Shown here: piece after piece, positions 20,226 through 28,189 of the stretch
How the letters are laid out: each line of letters begins with the position of its first letter
Numbering within the stretch: position 1 is the first letter of the stretch
IMG/VR virus record: IMGVR_UViG_3300046777_001343
Span: 1-52,054 of that record
DNA length: 52,054 bases
Source: a virus
Direction: 5' to 3' (one strand)
Position numbers and translations under genes: made by a program
Notes under the pieces: generated by a model
Database searches by the model: none
What the model was told of the DNA's origin: nothing
The model's input: the letters and a program-made list of their open reading frames with translations, nothing else

Positions 20226-20530
20226 TGGAACAACAAGGAACAACTATAGATATGGTCAATGGTCTTGCAGAAATTGCAGACTATATGCAAGATGAAGAGT
20301 TAACAACTGCACTAACAATGATTGCTAAACTAATTATAAAACCAGACATTCCAATTAATGTGGCTCATGTTGAGATTGTAAGGCTTCAGGCTATAGCAGC
20401 AAAAATGGCGTTTAAGGCTACCTGGATGGCAAATGTAGACAAGTCAGATCGTGGAAAGAAGAATCTTTATTATACGGCAGCAGAGTCGTTAAACAATTTA
20501 GTATCTGCGCTAAAGTATATTACTCGCTAA
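20225..20530 (+). CDS. Hypothetical helical protein
   Basis: 101 residues, starting at a TAATG overlap. It is predicted all-helical (EIADYMQDEELTTALTMIAK, later AAKMAFKATWMANV). No family recognised. It is the last gene of the unit before a promoter at 20533-20547. Confidence 0.5.
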   Translation: MEQQGTTIDMVNGLAEIADYMQDEELTTALTMIAKLIIKPDIPINVAHVEIVRLQAIAAKMAFKATWMANVDKSDRGKKNLYYTAAESLNNLVSALKYITR

Positions 20531-20532
20531 TA

Positions 20533-20547
20533 TGCTATACTTATACT
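20533..20547 (+). promoter_or_regulatory. Extended -10 promoter before the Cas4-like nuclease
   Basis: TGC followed by TATACT (20536-20541) and a second TATACT (20542-20547). No TTGACA-like -35 is visible, so the TGN extension is probably important. It would give a short leader of about 10-17 nt before ATG 20565. Confidence 0.5.
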
Positions 20548-20564
20548 AATAGAAACGAGTAAAA

Positions 20565-21365
20565 ATGACAAAAAGTTTATTGCAACAAATTATGGTTAAG
20601 CAGGAAAAGCCACCAGTACACTCAATAGATGTTGCTGGTTTGACTGAAAAGATTCAGTCTGGATATACTGTTAATAGAATTGACAAGCAAACTCAAAAGA
20701 AAACTTTTGCTCCATCAACAATTGCCTACGGACATGGCGAATGTCCAAGATACTGGTATCTTGCATTTGATGGACAGATGTTTGAAGATGATGCTACCCC
20801 TTATAGTGCTGCAAACATGACAGCAGGCACAAAGTCTCACGAAAGAATTCAGGAAGCAATGGGAAATGTTCCAGACTTCCTTGTTGATTCTGAGTTTAAG
20901 ATTACGCATAACGATCCACCAATCTTTGGATACGGAGATGTTATGGTTAATTGGCAAGGAGAAGAACTCCTTGGTGAAATTAAAACAATGATGAACGAAG
21001 GATTTGAGTATCGTAAGGCACACATGAAGCCTAAGACTGGGCATTTAGTTCAGTTATTAATTTATATGAAAATTCTTAAGAAGCCAAAAGCAGTTCTGAT
21101 TTATGAAAATAAAAATAATCATGAGTTGCTTATTCTTCCAGTAGAAGTAAATGATTATTATCGTCGGTGGGTAGACCAGACGTTTGAATGGATGAGATCA
21201 GTTCGCAAGGCTTGGGTCGACAGAACCCTGCCTGAAAAGAACTATCGCTCAAATTCAAAAATCTGCAAATCTTGTCCTATTAAAAAGGCATGTGCAGAGG
21301 CTGGTAAGGGAGACTTTAAACTAAAGTCCTTGGAGCCTATAGATGAAACATTGTCAATGGTGTGA
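20565..21365 (+). CDS. Cas4/RecB-like PD-(D/E)XK exonuclease with Fe-S cluster
   Basis: 266 residues. The order of key residues matches Cas4-like nucleases: Cys in GECPRYW (~60), His in KSHERI, Asp in GYGDVM (~123), GEIKT (~136), Gln in HLVQLL (~158), and three cysteines in CKSCPIKKAC (~234). The four cysteines probably hold a 4Fe-4S cluster. Such phage enzymes process DNA ends with the phage recombinase; no CRISPR array is present here. It follows its own promoter and overlaps the next gene by 23 nt. Confidence 0.8.
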   Translation: MTKSLLQQIMVKQEKPPVHSIDVAGLTEKIQSGYTVNRIDKQTQKKTFAPSTIAYGHGECPRYWYLAFDGQMFEDDATPYSAANMTAGTKSHERIQEAMGNVPDFLVDSEFKITHNDPPIFGYGDVMVNWQGEELLGEIKTMMNEGFEYRKAHMKPKTGHLVQLLIYMKILKKPKAVLIYENKNNHELLILPVEVNDYYRRWVDQTFEWMRSVRKAWVDRTLPEKNYRSNSKICKSCPIKKACAEAGKGDFKLKSLEPIDETLSMV

Positions 21366-21618
21366 TAAACAATTTAAAACAGATATAACTTATCAAATAT
21401 ATTGTTCACCAGAGTGCAGAGATATGTCAACAAAAGAAAAAATTGCTGCAAGGTATATGGTTTCTAGGCGACAAAAAAGAAGAGGAAAAGAAAGAAATTG
21501 CAAATCGTGCAAGGAACCTTTATCAATCTATAATGATGAAACACTTTGTGTAAAATGCAATGTAAACCCCTCTGATGTAGCAAAAGCACTAAAAGAAATT
21601 AAGGATAACTTGAAATGA
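21343..21618 (+). CDS. Double zinc-ribbon protein
   Basis: 91 residues. There are two zinc sites, CQWC with CSPEC in the first half and CKSC with CVKC in the second, separated by a very basic stretch (RRQKRRGKERN). It resembles small nucleic-acid-binding ribbons. It sits between two nucleases, overlapping both, and may help them bind DNA. Confidence 0.65.
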   Translation: MKHCQWCDKQFKTDITYQIYCSPECRDMSTKEKIAARYMVSRRQKRRGKERNCKSCKEPLSIYNDETLCVKCNVNPSDVAKALKEIKDNLK

Positions 21619-22208
21619 AATTAGCAGAGGCAATAGGAACCAAACTTCCAGAAACTATTTGTGCTATTGATGCCAGCACTAATAGTCTTGCCTTTGCTAT
21701 TTTTAATACTAGTGAAAAAACTTTAGAGTCAGTAGGAAAGATTACATTTAAGGGTAGCAATACCTACGAAAAGGTTATGGATGCAGGACAAAAAGTTAAA
21801 CTATTTCTTGATATGTATGGTGGGTTTGAGGCAATAGTGATTGAGCATACAGTGTTTATGAATAGTCCCAAGACTGCTGCAGATCTTGCATTGGTTCAAG
21901 GGGCTATTCTTGGAGCAGCAGGTCAATCTGGAACAAAGGTAATAGGAAAGGTTGCGCCAATAACATGGCAAAACTTTATTGGCAATAAGAAAATTTCTAA
22001 AGATGAAAAACTTTATATTAAGTCACAGAATCCAGGAAAGTCAGAGTCTTGGCTTAAATCTTATGAGAGAGATCTTCGTAAGCAAAGAACTATAAACTTT
22101 ATTAATATACAATACGACAGAACTATAACAGATAACGATGTTGCAGATGCTTGTGGCATTGGGCACTGGGCATTAAAAAACTGGTCAAAGGCGATAGGGG
22201 TAGAATAA
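21615..22208 (+). CDS. RuvC-like Holliday junction resolvase
   Basis: 197 residues, ATGA overlap with the gene before. The RNase H-fold signature is present: CAIDASTNS (first Asp, ~residue 17), VIEHTVF (Glu, ~76) and the closing acidic pair in TDNDVADACGIGHWA (~172). It would resolve branched DNA before packaging. Together with RecA and the Cas4-like nuclease it completes a recombination set. Confidence 0.82.
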   Translation: MKLAEAIGTKLPETICAIDASTNSLAFAIFNTSEKTLESVGKITFKGSNTYEKVMDAGQKVKLFLDMYGGFEAIVIEHTVFMNSPKTAADLALVQGAILGAAGQSGTKVIGKVAPITWQNFIGNKKISKDEKLYIKSQNPGKSESWLKSYERDLRKQRTINFINIQYDRTITDNDVADACGIGHWALKNWSKAIGVE

Positions 22209-22381
22209 TGGAAAGAGATTCTTTTAAATTTAAAGAAGAAAAAGAAGATGTTATCCTGACTGTTAGGACTCTTGCTCCTACAAAGTGGATACTTATAGAT
22301 AGAGAGACTGGACAAATTTATCAAGGAAGCCCAAAGGGGCACTGGGATAGACTTGATCCAACTATTAAGGATATAGGTTGA
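22208..22381 (+). CDS. Small hypothetical protein
   Basis: 57 residues from ATG 22208, a TAATG overlap with the resolvase gene; the in-frame ATG at 22151 lies inside that gene. It has a charged start and a beta-hairpin-like end with WILIDRETGQIYQGSPKG. No family recognised. Confidence 0.5.
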   Translation: MERDSFKFKEEKEDVILTVRTLAPTKWILIDRETGQIYQGSPKGHWDRLDPTIKDIG

Positions 22382-22384
22382 CAT

Positions 22385-23089
22385 ATGAATATAAATCAAA
22401 CACTAATACTGGATGGATCAGAGTACTCCCCGTCTGCACAATTACTTATTGAGCAAAATAAAAAAAGATTTAATTATTTTTATCCAGATTTTAATTATAA
22501 GGTTTGGAATAAGGAAGAGTTGAGCGACCTAATAAAAAATAATTTTGATAAAGATGTACACCTTGCGTTTCATTCTTTAAAGCCTTACTCCTATAAATCC
22601 GATCTTGCAAGATTTTGTATACTATTCCTTGAAGGTGGTTTTTATTTTGATATACACAATAAACCCCTGACACACATTGTTCCATCACAAAGTTTGATGG
22701 CTTTTCGTGATGACCAAAGAAATTCGCTAACATCTTGGGCTATGCAAACTAGCGTTTTGTACTCAAAAAATCCTGGCCATAAGATATTTGAATTAACAAT
22801 AAATAGCATTGTAGAAAACGTAAAATCAAAACATTATGGCTGGAGTTCGCTTGCACCAACTGGACCAATACCATTTGGGAAATCTTTTGTTGATTATAAC
22901 AACCCTGAAGATACAATTATAGGAGACTTCAGGCAATTAACAGCAGAATACCCAACAAGGAATTACGGATTTATTTTACCAGATGGAAATCTCTTTGCAC
23001 TATCTAAGAATTTTTCTAGTGGGGATATAAACTTAGAGGGTTCAAATAATTATAACGACCTTTGGGTAAAGGGGGATGTTTATGAATAA
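22385..23089 (+). CDS. GT32-like glycosyltransferase
   Basis: 234 residues. The segment from KSDLARFCILFLEGGFYFD (~residues 74-92) matches the OCH1/capsule-type sugar-binding family, where the donor sugar and metal are bound by a DxD motif. Here the second Asp is replaced: the motif reads FDIHNKPL. It may use His as ligand, or be altered in activity. It could transfer a sugar to the host surface, virion or another phage product. It is followed directly by a second glycosyltransferase. Confidence 0.72.
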   Translation: MNINQTLILDGSEYSPSAQLLIEQNKKRFNYFYPDFNYKVWNKEELSDLIKNNFDKDVHLAFHSLKPYSYKSDLARFCILFLEGGFYFDIHNKPLTHIVPSQSLMAFRDDQRNSLTSWAMQTSVLYSKNPGHKIFELTINSIVENVKSKHYGWSSLAPTGPIPFGKSFVDYNNPEDTIIGDFRQLTAEYPTRNYGFILPDGNLFALSKNFSSGDINLEGSNNYNDLWVKGDVYE

Positions 23090-24107
23090 AATATTGGTAT
23101 CAATAATTGGATATAAAGAGGGAGATCTTCTTGGAACAGTCAAAGATTGTTACGATAAAGCAAAGAATAAAGAAGACATACTCTTTTCAATAGTGGAAGA
23201 GCACTATCCAGACTCATATTCAGACTTAAGTTTCATTCCACAGGAACAGATCATTTATAGAAAGTTCGATCTCTCAAAATATAGAGGAATACTCTGGGCA
23301 CGAGATTTAACAACAAAAGAGTTGCCATTTGAGTATGACTATGTTCTTTATATGTGTGGTCATACAAGATTTGAAAAAGACTGGGATGAAACTTGCATAA
23401 AGGAGTACTATAATATATTACAAAATAGTGGATGCGAAAAAGCAGTATTATCGTTTCAGTCCCCAATGTTTGAAGTTAACGAAGATGGAACCTTGGAATT
23501 TGAAAAGAGTATTGGACCAAAAGTAAATACATATTACCCAAGACTTGACATAACAAAAGATTTTGGCTACGACTTTGCTCCAGGATACTGGTTCCCAGAT
23601 GTCAGAGAGGTTCCAACATATAACACTTTTACTCAGTCTTACTGGATTCATTTTACCTGGTGCTTTGCCTCAAAAGAATTTGTTGAAGATGTACCATTTG
23701 ATACATCTATTGGGTGGACGGCTGAAGAGATATACTGTTCAGTACAGGCTTGGTCAAAGGGATGGAAAATATTTGCAACCCCAACAAAGATGTATTATCA
23801 TCATACAATTAGAAAATATCCAGGGGAAAAAGAAATAAGAAATGATACCCACAGACCTTGGGCAGATAAGAATAAGGATAGTTACTGGGCCAATGTAGAC
23901 TATTCTATATTAAGACTAAATAAACTATTGTCTGGGAAACTAGAAGATGATGATAGGTTTAAGATTAATCAAGATATAATCTTAGATTATTGTAAAGAGA
24001 GTGGCCTCAATACAAAATATACAGAGTATAATCCAAATTATCACAAACTAGATAACTATCAGCAAAGGAAGCATCTAAGAGATGCTCCTCCAGTAACGGA
24101 GATTTGA
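23082..24107 (+). CDS. Glycosyltransferase of the (hydroxyproline/Skp1) GlcNAc-transferase type
   Basis: 341 residues from ATG 23082, chosen because the purine-rich AAAGGGGG is 6-7 nt upstream; ATG 23076 is too close. The pattern GILWARDLTTKEL (~68) followed by LYMCGHTRFEKDWDE (~90) and WIHFTWCFASKEFVEDVPFD matches the family that includes Dictyostelium Skp1 hydroxyproline GlcNAc-transferase (PF11397-like). The usual DSH metal motif is CGH here, a missing key Asp. It overlaps the GT32-like gene, so the two are likely coexpressed. Substrate unknown. Confidence 0.7.
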   Translation: MNKILVSIIGYKEGDLLGTVKDCYDKAKNKEDILFSIVEEHYPDSYSDLSFIPQEQIIYRKFDLSKYRGILWARDLTTKELPFEYDYVLYMCGHTRFEKDWDETCIKEYYNILQNSGCEKAVLSFQSPMFEVNEDGTLEFEKSIGPKVNTYYPRLDITKDFGYDFAPGYWFPDVREVPTYNTFTQSYWIHFTWCFASKEFVEDVPFDTSIGWTAEEIYCSVQAWSKGWKIFATPTKMYYHHTIRKYPGEKEIRNDTHRPWADKNKDSYWANVDYSILRLNKLLSGKLEDDDRFKINQDIILDYCKESGLNTKYTEYNPNYHKLDNYQQRKHLRDAPPVTEI

Positions 24108-24118
24108 CAGGAGAGGCT

Positions 24119-24274
24119 ATGTCTGCTAAACTATATACAAGCGAGACTTTTATGCGTAAGAGATATCTTATGGATAAGAAGACTCCAGAAGAGATTGCAA
24201 AGGAGTGTGGAGTGAGTCTAGAGACCATCTACGTTTACCTTGCCAAATTTGGATTAAGGAAGTCGAGACGATGA
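24119..24274 (+). CDS. Small helix-turn-helix protein
   Basis: 51 residues, with CAGGAGAGG upstream. The helix-turn-helix reads TPEEIAKECGVSLETIYVYL, followed by a basic tail. It resembles small DNA-binding proteins with resolvase-like HTH domains. It overlaps the next gene by ATGA. It could regulate the packaging genes or act in DNA recognition. Confidence 0.65.
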   Translation: MSAKLYTSETFMRKRYLMDKKTPEEIAKECGVSLETIYVYLAKFGLRKSRR

Positions 24275-24405
24275 GTAAATTTGAGAAGGCTTTAGTAGCA
24301 CTTGCAGTAGCAGGCACTGTTGGTTTTGCTTTTGCGTTTGCTGCACTAAAAGGAATCCCAGAAGCGTTTGACTGGGAACTTGATGACGAGGAATCCTATG
24401 AGTGA
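24271..24405 (+). CDS. Small single-pass membrane protein
   Basis: 44 residues from ATG 24271. One hydrophobic helix (ALVALAVAGTVGFAFAFAAL) is followed by an acidic tail (DWELDDEESYE). It overlaps both neighbours. Function unknown. Confidence 0.55.
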   Translation: MSKFEKALVALAVAGTVGFAFAFAALKGIPEAFDWELDDEESYE

Positions 24406-24640
24406 TAACTTAAACATAACAGTTGACCAAGTAAATAACCCATTGCACTACACATCAGATCCTTCAGGTATTGAGTGCATTGAGATTACCAGACATAGAA
24501 ACTTTAACATTGGCAATGCCTTTAAGTATTTGTGGAGAGCAGGACTCAAGGACGAAGCAAAGACTATTCAGGATTTAGAAAAAGCAATCTTCTACATCAA
24601 AGATGAAATTAATAGACTAGAGGGAAAGTATGTCAACTGA
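24398..24640 (+). CDS. DUF3310 family protein
   Basis: 80 residues from ATG 24398; GAGGA upstream supports this start over ATG 24368. The sequence NPLHYTSDPSGIECIEI, then FNIGNAFKYLWRAGLKD and DLEKAIFYIKDEI, matches the DUF3310 (nucleotide-kinase-like) proteins common in phages. Biochemical role unknown in the family. Confidence 0.8.
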   Translation: MSDNLNITVDQVNNPLHYTSDPSGIECIEITRHRNFNIGNAFKYLWRAGLKDEAKTIQDLEKAIFYIKDEINRLEGKYVN

Positions 24641-25166
24641 AGATGATCTAGTTAAGCACCTTGATCAAGTAAACCAGGTAGTAGAAGAATACCTTAAGGG
24701 TAATGACCCAACTGTAATCTCTAAGCAACTTGCAATACCAAGACAAAAGGTTGTAACACTTATTAACGAGTGGAAGGTTCTGGCATCTGCTAATGATGCT
24801 ATTCGTGCTCGTGCAAAAGAAGCACTAGCAGCAGCAGATACACACTATAGTAAGTTGGTTTCTCGTACATACGAGGTTATTGATGAAGCATCAATGACTA
24901 ATAATCTTGGTGCAAAGACTGCTGCAATTAAACTTGTTATGGATATTGAGTCCAAAAGAATTGATATGTTGCAGAAGGCTGGACTCCTTGAGAATAAAGA
25001 ATTAGCAGAAGAAATGATGGAGATTGAGCGCCGTCAAGAAGTTCTTGTTGCTATACTAAAAGACATTGCATCTGAATACCCACAGGTTCGTGATGAGATT
25101 ATGCGTAGGCTATCTTCATTTGCAAAAGACAACGAGGTGATTACAGTTGTCCACGATGTTCAATGA
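24630..25166 (+). CDS. terS: Probable terminase small subunit
   Basis: 178 residues. An N-terminal HTH-like region (DPTVISKQLAIPRQKVVTLI) is followed by long helices with coiled-coil character (LAEEMMEIERRQEVLVAIL). It lies directly before and overlaps the large terminase gene. This arrangement fits the small subunit that recognises packaging sites. No specific motif is diagnostic, so the call rests on context and the HTH. Confidence 0.65.
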   Translation: MSTEDDLVKHLDQVNQVVEEYLKGNDPTVISKQLAIPRQKVVTLINEWKVLASANDAIRARAKEALAAADTHYSKLVSRTYEVIDEASMTNNLGAKTAAIKLVMDIESKRIDMLQKAGLLENKELAEEMMEIERRQEVLVAILKDIASEYPQVRDEIMRRLSSFAKDNEVITVVHDVQ

Positions 25167-26928
25167 GTTTCTTGAAGCATTAAAGGATGATCACTTTGAA
25201 GAGATTCCTGTAGATGCAAGAACTTTTGTAGAGGGTGAGGCCTACCTTGGGCAACCTCCACTATCTGATATCCAATACGATATTGTTGAAGCAATGAGTC
25301 AGATCTATCGTAAAGAAGATTTAATTAATATGATGGGGGAAGAAAAAGGGTCAAAGTACTACGACAAGTACACAAAGAACGAAATCATTTTGCAACTTGG
25401 CAAGGGATCTGGGAAAGACTTCACATCAACAGTAGCATGCTCATATATCGTATACAAACTTCTATGCTTAAAAGACCCAGCAAAATATTTTGGCAAGCCT
25501 TCTGGAGATGCTATTGACCTAATTAACGTTGCTATTAACGCCCAGCAAGCAAAGAATGTTTTCTTTAAAGGCTTTAAAACTAAGATTGAAAAGTCTCCTT
25601 GGTTTATAGGAAGGTATAATGCTAAGGCAGACTCCGTTGAATTTGATAAGTCTATCACGGTTTATTCTGGTCACTCAGAAAGAGAATCACACGAAGGTTT
25701 GAACTTGTTACTTGCAGTTCTTGATGAGATTTCTGGTTTTGCTTCTGAGATTGGAACAGGAAATGATCAAGGTAAAACTGCAGACAATATCTATAGAGCG
25801 TTCCGTGCTTCAGTAGACTCTCGCTTCCCTGACTTGGGCAAGGTTGTTTTGCTTTCATTTCCAAGATATCCAGGAGACTTTATTTCAGAAAGATATGATG
25901 CAGTAATTGCTGAAAAAGAATCAATTGAAAAAACTCATAGATTTATTATCAATCCAATCTTACCAGAAGATGATCCAGACAATTACTTTGATATTTCCTG
26001 GGATGAAGACCAGATACTTTCATACAAATATCCAGGAGTGTTTGCATTAAAGAAGCCAACATGGGAAGTAAACCCAACAAGAAAGATTGATGATTTTAAG
26101 ATTGCATTTTTAACAGACATAGGAGATGCTATGCAAAGATTTGCATGCGTACCAACCTTTGCATCAGATGCTTTTTTTAAACAATCTGAAAAAGTAAGGT
26201 CCTGTATGACATTGAGAAATCCTGTAGATAACTTTAGAAGGTTTGATGAATCTTTTAAGCCAGACCCAGACAAGGTTTATTATGTTCATGCTGACCTTGC
26301 CCAAAAGCATGACAAGTGTGCTGTAGCAATTGCACATGTGGACAAGTGGGTAAACATACAGGTAATTAATAATTACGAACAGGTTGCCCCAATTGTAGTA
26401 GTTGATGCGGTTGCATGGTGGGAGCCAAAGGTTGAAGGCCCAGTCAACCTATCTGAAGTAAAAATGTGGATTCAAAACCTTCGTAGGCTTGGTTTTAATA
26501 TTGGAATGGTTTCTTTTGACCGATGGCAGTCTTTTGATATACAAAATGAACTAAAGCAGGTAGGTATGAGAACTGATACTGTTTCTGTTGCTAAAAAACA
26601 TTATGAGGATATGGCCATGCTTGTATATGAGGAAAGACTTGCTATGCCAGCAATTGAACTACTCTTTGATGAACTAACCCAGTTAAAGATTATGAAAAAT
26701 AATAGAGTTGACCACCCACGTAAAAAGTCAAAGGACTTGGCAGATGCTGTGTGTGGAGCAATTTTTGGGGCCATATCTCATACCCCAAAAGATCAAAACC
26801 TTGTAGTTGATGTTCATACTATAAGTGATAGACCAAAGCAGGTTGACAACAATCCTGCCAACGTGATACAATATAAACCTATGCCAGACGATGTAAAAGA
26901 TTATCTGGATAGGTTCAATCTACTATAA
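25147..26928 (+). CDS. terL: Terminase large subunit
   Basis: 593 residues. Walker A is LGKGSGKDF (~83) and Walker B with catalytic Glu is LAVLDEIS (~188), forming the packaging ATPase. The RNase H-like nuclease follows with VHADLAQKHD (~379), SFDRWQS (~455) and a last Asp in DLADAVCGA (~530). The TTG at 25147 is chosen because GAGGTGA ends 6 nt upstream; the next ATG (25156) would be 15 nt away. The portal gene does not follow, which is unusual. Confidence 0.9.
   Translation: MSTMFNEFLEALKDDHFEEIPVDARTFVEGEAYLGQPPLSDIQYDIVEAMSQIYRKEDLINMMGEEKGSKYYDKYTKNEIILQLGKGSGKDFTSTVACSYIVYKLLCLKDPAKYFGKPSGDAIDLINVAINAQQAKNVFFKGFKTKIEKSPWFIGRYNAKADSVEFDKSITVYSGHSERESHEGLNLLLAVLDEISGFASEIGTGNDQGKTADNIYRAFRASVDSRFPDLGKVVLLSFPRYPGDFISERYDAVIAEKESIEKTHRFIINPILPEDDPDNYFDISWDEDQILSYKYPGVFALKKPTWEVNPTRKIDDFKIAFLTDIGDAMQRFACVPTFASDAFFKQSEKVRSCMTLRNPVDNFRRFDESFKPDPDKVYYVHADLAQKHDKCAVAIAHVDKWVNIQVINNYEQVAPIVVVDAVAWWEPKVEGPVNLSEVKMWIQNLRRLGFNIGMVSFDRWQSFDIQNELKQVGMRTDTVSVAKKHYEDMAMLVYEERLAMPAIELLFDELTQLKIMKNNRVDHPRKKSKDLADAVCGAIFGAISHTPKDQNLVVDVHTISDRPKQVDNNPANVIQYKPMPDDVKDYLDRFNLL
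26843..26872 (+). promoter_or_regulatory. Promoter inside terL for the exported protein at 26946
   Basis: TTGACA (26843-26848), 18 bp spacer, TACAAT (26867-26872) with a TGA extension. It gives a leader of about 67 nt with AAGGAG before ATG 26946. With the terminator at 28102 it makes the next gene a single-gene unit. Confidence 0.6.
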
Positions 26929-26945
26929 ATAAGGAGAAATACCGA

Positions 26946-28085
26946 ATGAATTCATTCAAGAAAATCGCACTAGCCATGGTTGCAGCCATGACTTTGGGCA
27001 CAATCGTAGCAACACCTGCAAGTGCTGCTGTAATGACAGTGGCTGTATCGCTTGATACTGTAGCAAACACTACGGCATCAGCAATTGCAACGCCAGCATC
27101 ATTGCCAGTCCCTGCAGACAATACAGTCGACGCTGCTGACGCACTAAAGTTCGTCGCTACAGTTGACACAGGAACTAATGTTACTGTAACAGCAACAAAC
27201 GCAACAATCGTGTCTGCACTACACACATCTGCTGCACCAGTAGGAGCAACATCAGGGTCATCATCTCTGACAATTGCAACTGGTACAGGAACAACGGCAA
27301 CATTTTATGTCTACACAAAGACAACAGCAATTGGAACAGTTGTAATCAACAACCAGGGAACCACCCTTACATATTATGTACAGGGAACTGCTGGAAAGAT
27401 CAATACTCTATCAGTGTCTGCACCTACATCAGGTGCTGCTGGAACAAAGCAAGACATCACAGTAACTGCAACAGATACATTTGGTAACAAGGTATCAGGT
27501 AAGTCAATTACTGCAACAGTCTTTGCTGCTACAGCAACACTAGATACAGCAACAGCGACAACTGGTGCAACGCTTTCAGATTTTGGAGTTGCTACATTTA
27601 AGGCAACACTTCCAGCATCAGGAACACGCACACTAATCACATTTGCACCAACAACATCAACAGATGCAACAACTGCAGATGTAGTTGGACTTCCTGCTCG
27701 TGCACTAGCACCATTTGCAGAGATTGCAGTTCGTGATCTAGTATCAGAACTTGCAGCAGAAAAGGCTGCAAAGGATGCAGCGCTTGCTGCTAAGGCAATC
27801 TCAGATGCTGCAGTTATAAAGGCTAATGCCGATGCTGCTGCTGCACTAGCAACAGAAAAGGCAGCATCTGCTGCTGCTCTTGCTGCTGAAAAGGCTGCTT
27901 CTGCAAAGGCACTTGCTGATGCAAAGGCTGCTTCAGATGCAGTTGTGCTTGCCAAGGATGCACAGATTGCTAAGTTGGCTGCAGATAATACAGCAGCAAT
28001 TAATTCTATGAAGGCTGCATTCAATAAGTTGGCTCTTCAGTGGAACAAGAAGAATCCAAAGGCAAAGGTTGCTTTGCTTAAGTAA
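26946..28085 (+). CDS. Exported alanine-rich protein with Ig-like and coiled-coil parts
   Basis: 379 residues. There is a clear signal peptide: basic MNSFKK, a hydrophobic core and TPASA before AVM, suggesting signal peptidase I cleavage near residue 27. Residues ~30-250 are Thr/Ala-rich beta structure with Ig-like repeats (TVTATDTFGNKVSGKSITAT). Residues ~265-350 are an Ala/Lys coiled coil, followed by a basic end (NKKNPKAKVALLK). It resembles bacterial surface proteins rather than virion proteins. It could coat the infected cell or be released. It has its own promoter and terminator. Confidence 0.65.
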   Translation: MNSFKKIALAMVAAMTLGTIVATPASAAVMTVAVSLDTVANTTASAIATPASLPVPADNTVDAADALKFVATVDTGTNVTVTATNATIVSALHTSAAPVGATSGSSSLTIATGTGTTATFYVYTKTTAIGTVVINNQGTTLTYYVQGTAGKINTLSVSAPTSGAAGTKQDITVTATDTFGNKVSGKSITATVFAATATLDTATATTGATLSDFGVATFKATLPASGTRTLITFAPTTSTDATTADVVGLPARALAPFAEIAVRDLVSELAAEKAAKDAALAAKAISDAAVIKANADAAAALATEKAASAAALAAEKAASAKALADAKAASDAVVLAKDAQIAKLAADNTAAINSMKAAFNKLALQWNKKNPKAKVALLK

Positions 28086-28101
28086 TTAATACAACATTAA
28101 A

Positions 28102-28131
28102 GGGGTTACCAATTGCGGTAGCCCCTTTTTT
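28102..28131 (+). terminator. Rho-independent terminator
   Basis: GGGGTTACC (28102-28110) pairs with GGTAGCCCC (28117-28125) with one G-U pair and a 6-nt loop, followed by six T. It ends the transcript of the exported protein gene. Confidence 0.85.
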
Positions 28132-28142
28132 GTGCAATAAAA

Positions 28143-28151
28143 TGGTATAAT
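28143..28151 (+). promoter_or_regulatory. Extended -10 promoter for the PA14 protein operon
   Basis: TGG followed by TATAAT (28146-28151), directly after the terminator. No good -35 is seen. The transcript would start near 28158, just before a perfect palindrome and a purine-rich ribosome-binding site. Confidence 0.55.
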
Positions 28152-28160
28152 CATCTTATC

Positions 28161-28173
28161 AGACATTATGTCT
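28161..28173. promoter_or_regulatory. Perfect 13-bp palindrome, possible operator
   Basis: AGACAT T ATGTCT has 6-bp perfect arms and lies at the expected transcription start, between the promoter and the PA14 gene. Such placement is typical of a repressor site, but a small RNA hairpin in the leader is equally possible. Confidence 0.35.
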
Positions 28174-28189
28174 GCGAGGGGGAAGGCAA

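Noticed and set aside
20565-21365. CRISPR-associated Cas4
   Set aside because: The protein is Cas4-like, but there is no CRISPR array or other cas gene; a phage recombination nuclease is the simpler reading.
27374-28024. 216-codon minus-strand frame opposite the exported protein
   Set aside because: Alanine-rich shadow of the coding strand with no promoter or start context.
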